From assembly GCF_042697365.1 (NCBI RefSeq), contig NZ_CP137604.1: a stretch of 64,000 nt of DNA, one strand, 5' to 3'. The translations under genes and the position numbers were made by a program. The stretch is from Brucella pseudintermedia. GTDB taxonomy: Bacteria; Pseudomonadota; Alphaproteobacteria; Rhizobiales; Rhizobiaceae. Of the stretch, positions 56,379 to 64,000 are shown piece by piece (positions within the stretch are counted from its first letter, which is position 1; the number at the start of each line of letters is the position of its first letter). Below the pieces are notes generated by a model. It was not told the origin of the DNA and did not search any database. It saw nothing but the letters and a program-made list of their open reading frames with translations.

Positions 56379-57350
56379 TCAAAAGCCGGTTGTTTTGGAA
56401 TAATGCAGTGTTTGTTTGCCGCAGCAGGCCTGAAGCAGTCCGGCAACGCCTCCTAATGCCATAGCAAATGAAACCAGTCCCTGTCCGCCCTTGAAGGGCA
56501 GGGTAACGGTCGCGCTTAGAAGCTTCCATGATCGGCTGAGAAGTTTGGATGGAAGCTGCTTGATTGCCTGCCAGCGGTTTGCCCTATACAGGAGTGCGAA
56601 TTCACTCGCATTATGGTCTCGGTTTCGACGGAAGTGGTAAGAAAAACTTATTCTGCAGCACGGAACAGTTTCATAGACAATTGCGTCGGGCGCCCACCCT
56701 GTCCTGGCACCAAGCTCTTTGGCCTGCAGCCAGAGGTTCCAGTCCTCTCCACCTGTCAGACCCAAGCGCGAATCAAATCGTAACCCCGTTTTTCGAAAGA
56801 AGTCGAGCTTTCCCATCCAGCTACCTGTCGCCACCTTGATAGTGTCGGCCTCGTTTTCCTGCCACTTCTTTCGCGCACGCAATTCAGCTTTAACGCTATT
56901 TTTTTCCACGCCGGACCAGATCAGGCTTTGCCACATATTCAGTTGCGGCTTGAATGGCTTTGGCCGTACCGGTGAGCCGAGGATATCGAGATCCATTCGT
57001 TGCTGCTCGGCCAGCAATTGCTTGAACCAATCAGGCTCGACAAACTCGTCATCGTCTACAAATACAAGAAAATCCGCTCCGGCCTGTTCAGCGAAATCAA
57101 GCGCGCAATTGCGCGCATGGGAAATACCGATGCGCGTTTCGAGCAGATAAAGCACCGGGTATGGATAAATTTGGGATCGAATTGTGGCAAGCCAGCTATC
57201 CAATGTACTGACCGCATTGTTCTCGACAATCAGAAAATCTATTTTAACGGAATCCGGGAAATCCATATTGGATAACGACAAATAGAGATTCGCAAGCATT
57301 TTTGGTCTATTGCGCGTAACTGTCGATATAACAATACTGTATTTTTCCAT
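56379..57350 (-). CDS. family 2 glycosyltransferase
   Basis: The 323-residue GT-A enzyme has an N-terminal nucleotide-sugar site (IVISTVTRNRP), the metal-binding LVFVDDDEFVEP, and the acceptor/catalytic-region block GLTGGEDWNLW. It resembles ExoM-type transferases of exopolysaccharide synthesis. Hydrophobic stretches near the C-terminus may touch the membrane. It is the only such gene here, has AT-richer sequence upstream and lies next to tRNA-Thr, which suggests that it was acquired. The acceptor is unknown. Confidence 0.85.
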   Translation of the reverse strand: MEKYSIVISTVTRNRPKMLANLYLSLSNMDFPDSVKIDFLIVENNAVSTLDSWLATIRSQIYPYPVLYLLETRIGISHARNCALDFAEQAGADFLVFVDDDEFVEPDWFKQLLAEQQRMDLDILGSPVRPKPFKPQLNMWQSLIWSGVEKNSVKAELRARKKWQENEADTIKVATGSWMGKLDFFRKTGLRFDSRLGLTGGEDWNLWLQAKELGARTGWAPDAIVYETVPCCRISFSYHFRRNRDHNASEFALLYRANRWQAIKQLPSKLLSRSWKLLSATVTLPFKGGQGLVSFAMALGGVAGLLQACCGKQTLHYSKTTGF

Positions 57351-57615
57351 GTAAATCTGTATTTTACTGTATTAAAATATACTTGAATAACAAATATATG
57401 ACAAATAAACTTTACTAATGCGGTTAAATTTAGGCGGGTTTAACAAGCGCAACTACGCAAATCCGGCTTAATGAGTCAACGCAACCGGCAGAAAGAAGCT
57501 CGAAGCTAGAATTCGGCAATCAGAAACGTCGGCGCTTTGGAGAATCGTCTGAACACCCTACAGGCGTGGTGCAAAAATACGCAGAGATAGGTTAGAGGAA
57601 GCCTGTTAGAACAAT

Positions 57616-57633
57616 ATCCTCCATCAAGAGGAT
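57616..57633 (-). terminator. possible terminator of tRNA-Thr
   Basis: ATCCTC (57616-57621) and GAGGAT (57628-57633) make a 6-bp stem just 3' of the tRNA. The T content after it on the minus strand is weak; on the plus strand it is followed by TTTTT. Confidence 0.35.
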
Positions 57634-57636
57634 TTT

Positions 57637-57712
<76 letters not shown>

Positions 57713-57865
57713 ACTTGCGCCCGATTAGCACAAATGCAGCGACTGTAAAACGAAAATTCGTCGCAAGCAGGTCATGGCAACCGGGTTTTTCCTGTGATAG
57801 CCAATAGCGGGTTGGGAAAACAGTGGCAGACTTGTCAGAGTTGAGCCAGATTCGGGACTGTAAAT

Positions 57866-58639
57866 ATGGAAGATAAATCGCTCGCGCTGCATTTTCTGTC
57901 ATCAGGGACCGAAGAATCACTTCTCGCACAAAAGGATCTGGTGGCTCGTTACGGCCATGTGGCAGCCGAGGACGCCGACATCATTGTCGCGCTCGGTGGT
58001 GACGGAACCATGCTGCAGGCGCTGCGTGATTTCATGAGCAGCGGCACGCCGATTTATGGCATGAATCGCGGTTCCGTCGGCTTTCTCATGAACGAGTTCA
58101 GTGTCGACGATCTGCCAGCCCGCATTCTGGCCGCGCAGATGGAAACCATTCGGCCGCTTGTCATGGTCGCGGAAACCGAGTCCGGACAATCGTTCGAGGC
58201 GTTGGCGATCAACGAAGTTTCCCTGTTCCGCCAGTCTTATCAGGCCGCCAAGATCAGGATCACGATCGACGGCAAGGTGCGGCTGGATGAACTCGTTTGC
58301 GACGGTGTGATGGTAGCAACGCCTGCGGGCTCCACCGCTTACAATCTCTCGGCGCAAGGCCCGATTTTGCCACTTGAGGCGCCTCTTTTGGCGCTGACTC
58401 CGGTAAGTCCGTTTCGTCCGCGTCGGTGGGGTGGAGCGCTGCTGCCCAAGCATGTGACCGTTCGTATGGATCTGCTGGAAACCGAAAAGCGCCCTGTCAA
58501 CGCAGTCGCGGACAATAATGAAGTCAAATCGGTCCGCTCCGTTACGGTGCGGGAAGCGCCGAACAGCCAGGTCGCCATTCTTTTCGACCGCAATCATTCA
58601 TGGGATGAACGCATCCTGACGGAACAGTTCAGGCATTAG
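57866..58639 (+). CDS. nadK: NAD kinase
   Basis: NadK phosphorylates NAD to NADP. The 257-residue protein has the GGDGTML motif (44-50), GSVGFLMNEF, and the TPAGSTAYNLSAQGP catalytic block. It is on the short side of the family, as usual in Rhizobiales. Confidence 0.94.
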   Translation: MEDKSLALHFLSSGTEESLLAQKDLVARYGHVAAEDADIIVALGGDGTMLQALRDFMSSGTPIYGMNRGSVGFLMNEFSVDDLPARILAAQMETIRPLVMVAETESGQSFEALAINEVSLFRQSYQAAKIRITIDGKVRLDELVCDGVMVATPAGSTAYNLSAQGPILPLEAPLLALTPVSPFRPRRWGGALLPKHVTVRMDLLETEKRPVNAVADNNEVKSVRSVTVREAPNSQVAILFDRNHSWDERILTEQFRH

Positions 58640-58941
58640 CTCCGGCAGGAAAACGGCGCTCGACTTGAGCAGTGCCGATTGCTTTTTAGCTTTTGATAAT
58701 TTTTGAATAAATTCATCCATGTTCCACGTTGATTTCGACAGTAACAGCATGATTGAAGCAATTTGATATCTTTCGATGGTATTTTAGTTGACTTTTGCAC
58801 GCTGTAGACGTAGGCGATGCTGCAAGAAGACGCATATTGCGTTGCAGACGCCTTATTCTGCCTTGGTTCCTGCGCCCGATGACGCGGCTGCAATGACAGG
58901 ATGGGTGGAAACCATTTCCAAAACAGAGAGCTGCGCCTCCA
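58640..58941 (+). promoter_or_regulatory. leader and promoter region of the DEAD-box gene
   Basis: No gene is visible in these 302 bases. The centre is AT-rich (58680-58800) and contains TTGACT near 58790, a fair -35 element without a clear -10. A long untranslated leader is possible, as is common for cold-regulated RNA helicase genes. Confidence 0.3.
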
Positions 58942-60396
58942 TTGACGACATTTGCCGAACTCGGTCTTTCCCCGAAAGTGCTCGCCGCTGTAGAAGCGGC
59001 AGGATATACTGCGCCCACGCCCATCCAGGCTGGAGCCATTCCTCCTGCTCTTGAACGCAAGGACGTTCTCGGCATCGCGCAGACGGGAACCGGAAAGACG
59101 GCATCATTCGTGCTTCCAATGCTGACGCTTCTGGAAAAGGGCAGGGCGCGGGCTCGCATGCCCCGCACGCTCATTCTGGAGCCGACCCGTGAACTCGCCG
59201 CACAGGTTGAGGAAAACTTCGCCAAATATGGCATCAATCAGCGGCTGAATGTTGCCCTTCTGATTGGCGGCGTTTCGTTCGATGAACAGGAACGCAAGCT
59301 GGAACGCGGCGCTGACGTTCTTATTGCAACGCCCGGCCGACTGCTTGACCATTTCGAGCGCGGCAAGCTGCTCCTGACCGGCGTCGAAATTCTTGTCATT
59401 GACGAGGCAGACCGGATGCTCGACATGGGCTTCATCCCCGACATCGAGCGCATTTGCAAACTTATCCCGTTCACGCGTCAGACCCTGTTTTTCTCGGCCA
59501 CAATGCCGCCGGAAATTACCAAGCTGACCGAACAGTTCCTGCATTCCCCCACACGCATCGAGGTCGCGAAGGCTTCGTCCACAGCCAAGACCGTGACCCA
59601 GCGCCTGGTGAAATCCAGCAAGAAGGATTGGGACAAGCGTGCGGTGCTGCGCGATCTCATCCGCGCAGAAGGCGATACGCTCAAAAACGCAATTATCTTC
59701 TGCAACCGCAAGAAGGATGTATCGGAGCTGTTCCGCTCGCTGACACGGCATGAGTTCAATGCCGGAGCACTGCATGGAGACATGGATCAGCGCGCACGCA
59801 TGACCATGCTGTCCAATTTCAAGGACGGCAAATTGCAGTTGCTGGTGGCGTCCGACGTGGCCGCTCGTGGTCTCGATATTCCTGACGTGAGCCACGTTTT
59901 CAATTTTGATATTCCGATTCATTCGGAAGACTATGTTCACCGCATCGGCCGCACCGGCCGCGCGGGACGTTCCGGCAAGGCTTTTACGATTGTAACGCCT
60001 TCGGACACGAAATATCTGGCTGCTATCGAAGACATGATCGGTGAAAAGATCGAATGGCTTGATGGCGATCTGTCGACCCTGCCAGCTTCCGACGACGCGG
60101 ACGATCAGCGCAAGGGCAAGAATGCCCGCGGCAAGGGCAAGGATGCCAAGGGGAAGGAAAAGTCGAGAGACAAAGCCAAGGCAGCACCTGCGGAATTCGT
60201 AGACCCTGCCGAGCAGCCTCAACCGGTCATCGAAACCAATGACCGCCGCGATGCGATTCGCGCTTCCAATCATGAGCGCCGCGGCAAGCCGCAGCACGAA
60301 CAGAAACGTCGTCGCGATCGTGACGATGACGGCCCGTCGCCTGTCGGTTTCGGCAACGACATCCCCGCCTTCATGCTGATTCCGACCGGAATTTGA
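58942..60396 (+). CDS. DEAD-box RNA helicase (RhlE-like)
   Basis: The 484-residue protein has all core motifs: AQTGTGKT (46-53), PTRELA, DEADRMLDMGF, SAT, and HRIGRTGRAGR. A basic, low-complexity C-terminal tail (KGKGKDAKGKEKSR and KRRRDRDDD) is typical of RhlE proteins of this order and should bind RNA. TTG is the apparent start, just after GAGAG. It acts in RNA remodelling, ribosome assembly or decay, possibly with RNase E. Confidence 0.92.
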   Translation: MTTFAELGLSPKVLAAVEAAGYTAPTPIQAGAIPPALERKDVLGIAQTGTGKTASFVLPMLTLLEKGRARARMPRTLILEPTRELAAQVEENFAKYGINQRLNVALLIGGVSFDEQERKLERGADVLIATPGRLLDHFERGKLLLTGVEILVIDEADRMLDMGFIPDIERICKLIPFTRQTLFFSATMPPEITKLTEQFLHSPTRIEVAKASSTAKTVTQRLVKSSKKDWDKRAVLRDLIRAEGDTLKNAIIFCNRKKDVSELFRSLTRHEFNAGALHGDMDQRARMTMLSNFKDGKLQLLVASDVAARGLDIPDVSHVFNFDIPIHSEDYVHRIGRTGRAGRSGKAFTIVTPSDTKYLAAIEDMIGEKIEWLDGDLSTLPASDDADDQRKGKNARGKGKDAKGKEKSRDKAKAAPAEFVDPAEQPQPVIETNDRRDAIRASNHERRGKPQHEQKRRRDRDDDGPSPVGFGNDIPAFMLIPTGI

Positions 60397-60420
60397 CGGA
60401 ATCGAAATGAGATTGTTCTA

Positions 60421-60462
60421 TCGACTGCAAAGCTAGCGCTTTGCAGTCGATTTCTTTTTGGG
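60421..60462. terminator. bidirectional terminator overlapping the tfoX stop
   Basis: TCGACTGCAAAGC (60421-60433) pairs perfectly over 13 bp with GCTTTGCAGTCGA (60438-60450) around TAGC, with T-rich sequence beyond on the plus strand. The tfoX stop codon is at 60433-60435, so one arm and the loop include the gene's last codons. Confidence 0.85.
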
Positions 60463-60789
60463 CTTGGTTTTCTCGCTTCGCAGGGCGGCATCATAGGCAA
60501 GGCGGGCCCAGCGCGTCATCACTTCCGGATCATCGAAAGCTTCGCTCGGCACGCTCCAGTAAGGCATGGCGATCGGTTCGCCCCCGTGACGTCCTTCATA
60601 GGTCCATTGGGTCGCGCCAGCATCGAGAAATTCGGGAATGGTTAGTTCGTCAGCCTTCAAGAGCAGCTCGTCACGAACAACGAGCGCGAAAATCAGGCCA
60701 TGATGATAGATGCCCTTGCCGCCAAACATGCGCCGAATGCTGATGGGACCGAAATCCTGCAGTAGATCGCGAAGAGATTCGTCATCCAT
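60433..60789 (-). CDS. TfoX N-terminal domain protein
   Basis: The 118-residue protein matches the TfoX N-terminal domain (IRRMFGGKGIYHHGLIFALV, DELLLKAD) and ends with a Lys-rich tail. It lacks the C-terminal domain of the competence regulator TfoX/Sxy, so a role in competence should not be assumed. It follows sufA by 24 nt on the same strand. Confidence 0.87.
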   Translation of the reverse strand: MDDESLRDLLQDFGPISIRRMFGGKGIYHHGLIFALVVRDELLLKADELTIPEFLDAGATQWTYEGRHGGEPIAMPYWSVPSEAFDDPEVMTRWARLAYDAALRSEKTKPKKKSTAKR

Positions 60790-60813
60790 GATCTGACGGA
60801 CCTCGTGCTTGAA

Positions 60814-61194
60814 TCAGGCTGCGCCTTGCATTTGGCGGAGGCTTTCGGGGGAGGCTGCTTTGATTTCAACGGATTCACCGCAACCGCAAGCGGACGTCTG
60901 GTTCGGATTGTTGAAAACAAAACCCGTGCGCAGCGTTGTCACTTCGAAATCCATCTGGGTGCCAAGCAGGAACAGAACGGCTTCAGGCGCGATGAAAACG
61001 TTGGCGCCGTCCTTCTCGATCACATCGTCGCCCGTCTTGGCTTCGGTCACGAGATCGATGGTATATTCCATCCCGGCACAGCCGCCTTTTTTCACGCCTA
61101 CCCGGATGCCAAGAGCGCCATCGCGCGATGCGACGATCTCGCGAACGCGATCAGCTGCTTTATCGGTTAGCGTCATGACTGCGAAACGGCCCAT
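60814..61194 (-). CDS. sufA: HesB/IscA-family Fe-S carrier (SufA-like)
   Basis: The 126-residue A-type carrier has the three conserved Cys at 39, 103 and 105 (GGCAG and ACGCGES). It receives clusters from Suf and passes them to target proteins. The start at 61194 follows GGAAGAGAG; the frame is open to 61281. It lies about 4.5 kb from sufT on the opposite strand. Confidence 0.9.
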   Translation of the reverse strand: MGRFAVMTLTDKAADRVREIVASRDGALGIRVGVKKGGCAGMEYTIDLVTEAKTGDDVIEKDGANVFIAPEAVLFLLGTQMDFEVTTLRTGFVFNNPNQTSACGCGESVEIKAASPESLRQMQGAA

Positions 61195-61382
61195 TTTCTC
61201 TCTTCCGGTATCGTGCTGGCATATGGACGGAGAATCGTCCAGTCTTGTCGCAACAGGTCGAGTTTCCTCTGCGATTGCCACGTTTTCACTATAGTTAGTG
61301 TTGTAACATCTTTACTGCAATACACCAAATCGGGAGCGCTTCCGGAGCGCCCTGAAAAAGATGCTAGGAAGAGGAGAAGCGA

Positions 61383-62027
61383 ATGTCGAATGACCGGATG
61401 AAACCTCTCATGCTGGCTGCTGCAATCGGCCTTTTCGGCGTAGGAGTCGCTGGCTTTTCAGCCGGAATTGCCTTGGCGCAGAATCCGCAGAAGGCCGCAC
61501 CTGAAGAAACGCCGAGAAACGTGCAGGAAAAGCACGACAAGGCTTCTGAACCCGTTGAGGAAACCAAGCCTTCCGAACAGACGCAGGATGCCGCTGGAGG
61601 CGTGACGGTTCCGGATTATCGCGATGATCGTTCCACGCCTCAGGCACTCATTGAATCCTATTACAATGCGATCAATCGCAAGGAATATGCGCGGGCTTAT
61701 GGTTATTATTCCGAGGAAGGACGGGAGCCTGACTTCAAGACTTTCGTAAAAGGCTATGAAAACACCAAAAGTGTGAAGGTCGCATTGCGCAAGACCGACC
61801 CGGATCCGGGGGCGGGCCAGATCTACTGGAGTCAGCCGCTTGCCATCGAAGCGGAAACCGCAGATGGCAAGAAAGAAGTCTTTACAGGCTGTTATACGAT
61901 TCATCTGACAAATCCCGCAATGCAGGAAGAGCCGCCCTTCAAGCCGATGCAGATCATGACGGGCTCTCTGACCAAGTCACCGCTGGAACTGGAAAAGAGC
62001 GTGCCGGAGGCCTGCGAGGCGCCTTGA
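61383..62027 (+). CDS. secreted protein of unknown function
   Basis: The 214-residue protein has a signal peptide (hydrophobic core about 9-30, cleavage near ALAQ-NP) and a charged Glu/Lys/Pro linker (about 35-75). The C-terminal domain carries LIESYYNAINRKEYARAYGYY, reminiscent of NTF2-like or DUF4440-like folds, and a single Cys in FTGCYTIHL plus one near the end. GGAGAAG gives a strong ribosome site. I do not recognise a named family. Confidence 0.78.
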   Translation: MSNDRMKPLMLAAAIGLFGVGVAGFSAGIALAQNPQKAAPEETPRNVQEKHDKASEPVEETKPSEQTQDAAGGVTVPDYRDDRSTPQALIESYYNAINRKEYARAYGYYSEEGREPDFKTFVKGYENTKSVKVALRKTDPDPGAGQIYWSQPLAIEAETADGKKEVFTGCYTIHLTNPAMQEEPPFKPMQIMTGSLTKSPLELEKSVPEACEAP

Positions 62028-62214
62028 ACGACAAATTGCGAAAACGCGCTTGACCTTACCACGATGGGAAGCTCCATCTTATGGCCATCCTGGAGTGGTT
62101 CCGGATAAAAGGGAAACCACTGGAACCGCTCTAACCATTTGTTTGTGCCGCATTCTCCCACGCAAAACCGTTTCACGTTTTTGCTGGAAATGCTCAGAAG
62201 GAGTGACTGTTGTG

Positions 62215-62412
62215 ATGAAGTTTTCCATTCCCAAGATGAAATGTGGCGGTTGCGCCGATAGCGTTACCGCCGCGCTGCGCCAACTCGATGCAGCGGCACC
62301 CGTTGAAATCGATCTCGAAAAGAAAGAAGTCGAATTCGGCGGCAACGCTTCACGGGATGCCGTTCTCTCTGCACTGGCAGCAGCCGGCTTTCCGGCGTCG
62401 AACGCTCAATAA
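62215..62412 (+). CDS. heavy-metal-associated (HMA) domain protein, copper chaperone-like
   Basis: The 65-residue protein has the metal-binding MKCGGC (residues 8-13) and the beta-alpha-beta pattern of CopZ/Atx1-type chaperones. AAGGAG lies 11 nt before the ATG; a GTG at 62212 would sit at the better distance of 8 nt. No copper ATPase is nearby in the window. Confidence 0.88.
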   Translation: MKFSIPKMKCGGCADSVTAALRQLDAAAPVEIDLEKKEVEFGGNASRDAVLSALAAAGFPASNAQ

Positions 62413-62727
62413 TGTGATTTCAGGGGCGCTTGTTTCAAGACGTCGTAAAAGATAGAGCCCATCCCGGAAGGCATAATGCGGTTTCGGCTGGACTGGGCAG
62501 AAAAGACAGTTGCCGGGAGGCGGAGAGCTTTCCGGCATTTTCATATCCGGATACGGGTATCGATATGGCTAAACGTTGAGCACAAAGGCGGCAAATGCTG
62601 TGTTTCATTGACTGGACCCGCGATTTTTGCCACATCAACGGCAAATCTCGTTTATGGTGCTCCGGCAGGACGCGGGCGCTCCAATGCATGAAACATCGCA
62701 TTCCGCGACAAGGAAGGGTTTAGGGCT
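62413..62727. other. region without a supported gene
   Basis: These 315 bases between the HMA gene and the second pcm have no frame with a good start and family resemblance. The last part holds the GAAGGG ribosome site of the next gene. Confidence 0.5.
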
Positions 62728-63396
62728 ATGGCAGCCGATTTCCAGGATCTTCGCACAAAGATGGTCGACAATCAGATTCGCACGACCGATGTAACCGATC
62801 TGGCGGTTATCGATGCTTTCCTGACCGTCCCGCGTGAGGCTTTCGTTCCCGCCGCCCGGCAGGTGCTTGCCTATATCGACGAAGATCAGCTCCTCGAAAG
62901 CGAAGGCACGCAGCCTCGCTACATCATGGAGCCCTCGCCATTTGCCAAACTGGTGCAACTGGCACGCATCAAGAATACGGACGTCGTCCTCGATGTCGGT
63001 TGCGGCACTGGATATTCTGCTGCCATCCTTTCCAAGCTGGCAGGCTCGGTCATCGGTCTGGAAAATGATTCCTTATTGTCGGCTGCAGCCACGGCCCGTC
63101 TCGCAGAATTGGGCTATGACAATGTTGTGATCGTTTCAGGAGAACTGCAGGCAGGCTATCCGTCGGAAGCACCTTACGACGTGATTGTCATTGAGGGCGC
63201 CGTCGATTTCATTCCCGACGCCCTTCTTGCGCAGTTGAAGGACGGCGGACGTCTCGTAGCCGTGGAAGGGCGCGGGAATGCCGGAGTTGCGCGGATTTAC
63301 GTTAAGGAAAATGGTGTTGCATCGGGACGCGGTGTGTTCAACACTGCGGTTCGTCCGCTACCCGGCTTCGAACGGATTCCGCAGTTCGAGTTTTAA
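62728..63396 (+). CDS. protein-L-isoaspartate O-methyltransferase-like protein (second copy)
   Basis: The 222-residue SAM methyltransferase has motif I VVLDVGCGTGYSA (86-98) and a Pcm-like PRYIMEPSPFAKLVQLA block. It is clearly different from pcm at 8210. In alphaproteobacteria this gene is commonly found just upstream of tolC, as here, so it may serve another purpose than general protein repair. Confidence 0.88.
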   Translation: MAADFQDLRTKMVDNQIRTTDVTDLAVIDAFLTVPREAFVPAARQVLAYIDEDQLLESEGTQPRYIMEPSPFAKLVQLARIKNTDVVLDVGCGTGYSAAILSKLAGSVIGLENDSLLSAAATARLAELGYDNVVIVSGELQAGYPSEAPYDVIVIEGAVDFIPDALLAQLKDGGRLVAVEGRGNAGVARIYVKENGVASGRGVFNTAVRPLPGFERIPQFEF

Positions 63397-63552
63397 TTTT
63401 AGCAGATGATACAATTCTGCAACGCTGTGGAATTTGTTTGTGCAAGCTCTGGCGGGGGCAATGGAAATAACCGAATTTAGAGGTTATTAGGATTTGCCCG
63501 AACCAATCGGTTCGATAGTTGGATTCGTTTGTTCTTATAATGAGGTACCCGG

Positions 63553-64000
63553 GTGTTCAAAACGTGCAAAGGACTGGTAGCGGCCGCAGCATTGTTGTCT
63601 GGCACCATTTTAACGGGGCAGGCGGCGTTCTCGGAGACGCTGACTGGCGCTCTCGTCAAAGCCTACAAGAACAATGCTAACCTGAATTACTCCCGCGCTG
63701 GCGTCCGCGTTTCGGATGAAAACGTAGCGATTGCCAAGTCTGGTTATCGCCCGCAGATTACGGGTTCTTATAACGTAGGGCGTGGCAAGACCCCATCAAG
63801 CCAGGGATATCGTACGACAGGCACATTCGGCATCGAGCTGAACCAGATGCTGTTCGATGGATTTCAAACCAAGAACAATGTCGCCGCTGCCGAGACGCAA
63901 GTCTTTGCCCAGCGCGAAAATCTCCGCAATGAAGAGCAGAACAGACTCTACGAGGCGGTAACCGCTTACATGGATGTCTATCAGGCTCGCCAGATCGCAG
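63553..64000 (+). CDS. TolC-family outer membrane protein (3' end outside window)
   Basis: Only the first 149 codons are visible. GTG is the start behind GAGG. There is a signal peptide (about residues 1-26, ending near AAFS-E), then the TolC N-terminal pattern LTGALVKAYKNNANLN and GIELNQMLFDGFQTKNNV. It resembles BepC of Brucella, the outer-membrane channel for multidrug efflux and type I secretion. Confidence 0.9.
   Translation, partial: MFKTCKGLVAAAALLSGTILTGQAAFSETLTGALVKAYKNNANLNYSRAGVRVSDENVAIAKSGYRPQITGSYNVGRGKTPSSQGYRTTGTFGIELNQMLFDGFQTKNNVAAAETQVFAQRENLRNEEQNRLYEAVTAYMDVYQARQIA

Noticed and set aside
59104..60297. Minus-strand open frame of 397 codons opposite the DEAD-box gene
   Set aside because: Antisense shadow of a protein with all helicase motifs.
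62476..62691. Possible 71-codon gene before the second pcm
   Set aside because: Odd composition, no domain and no convincing ribosome site.

Overview
The window reads as a chromosomal core segment of an alphaproteobacterium of the order Hyphomicrobiales (Rhizobiales), most likely the Brucella/Ochrobactrum group. The reasons are the fused secDF, homologues of mitochondrial complex I subunits and assembly factors (NDUFA12, NDUFAF3-like, NDUFAF6-like), the order scpA-scpB-tatABC-serS-surE-pcm, a BepC-like TolC, moderately high GC, and rhizobial-type intergenic palindromes. The species assignment is inference. There are two tRNA genes, no rRNA, and no transposase, phage gene or CRISPR array that I can recognise.

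Layout. 1-10.4 kb: a rightward run for envelope and chromosome upkeep: SPOR protein (cut by the window edge), nagZ, scpA, scpB, tatA, tatB, tatC, serS, surE, pcm and an NlpD-like lipoprotein. 10.4-15.5 kb: a leftward DUF815 ATPase, then rightward yajC, secDF and two complex I assembly-factor homologues. 15.5-17.4 kb: leftward trmFO, and upstream of it the most striking locus here: a 48-residue DUF1127 gene followed by four compact hairpins, each showing CCTCCTCCC in its loop. 17.6-24.6 kb: DUF2157 and GDYXXLXY genes, tRNA-Leu, tig, gatB, a GNAT gene, an NDUFA12 homologue and a DUF2155 gene. 24.6-30.1 kb: leftward aroQ-accB-accC-aat, a DsbA-type oxidoreductase and an M48 protease. 30.2-40.3 kb: an aminotransferase, rne (leftward), an N-acetylmuramoyl-L-alanine amidase, PBP1A (mrcA) and prfB with its programmed frameshift. 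40.3-49.4 kb: M23 peptidase, bcp and a DUF455 ferritin-like gene, a giant AsmA-like protein, tyrS, an SMR transporter and a hydrolase. 49.6-56.3 kb: a cysteine desulfurase followed by sufB-sufC-sufD-sufS-sufT. 56.4-64 kb: an AT-richer glycosyltransferase beside tRNA-Thr, NAD kinase, a DEAD-box helicase, tfoX, a sufA homologue, a small secreted protein, a heavy-metal-binding protein, a second pcm and the start of a tolC homologue.

Functional themes. Peptidoglycan work dominates (nagZ, LytM factors, amidase, PBP1A, SPOR). Export is covered by Sec accessory proteins and Tat. Fe-S cluster assembly is covered by Suf, with sufA on the opposite strand about 5 kb from the rest. Most genes are ordinary core genes. 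The unusual material is regulatory: the DUF1127/anti-Shine-Dalgarno hairpin cluster, the prfB frameshift, hairpins inside or after operons, and palindromes ahead of the Fe-S genes. All functional calls come from motif recognition by eye. No database search was run.
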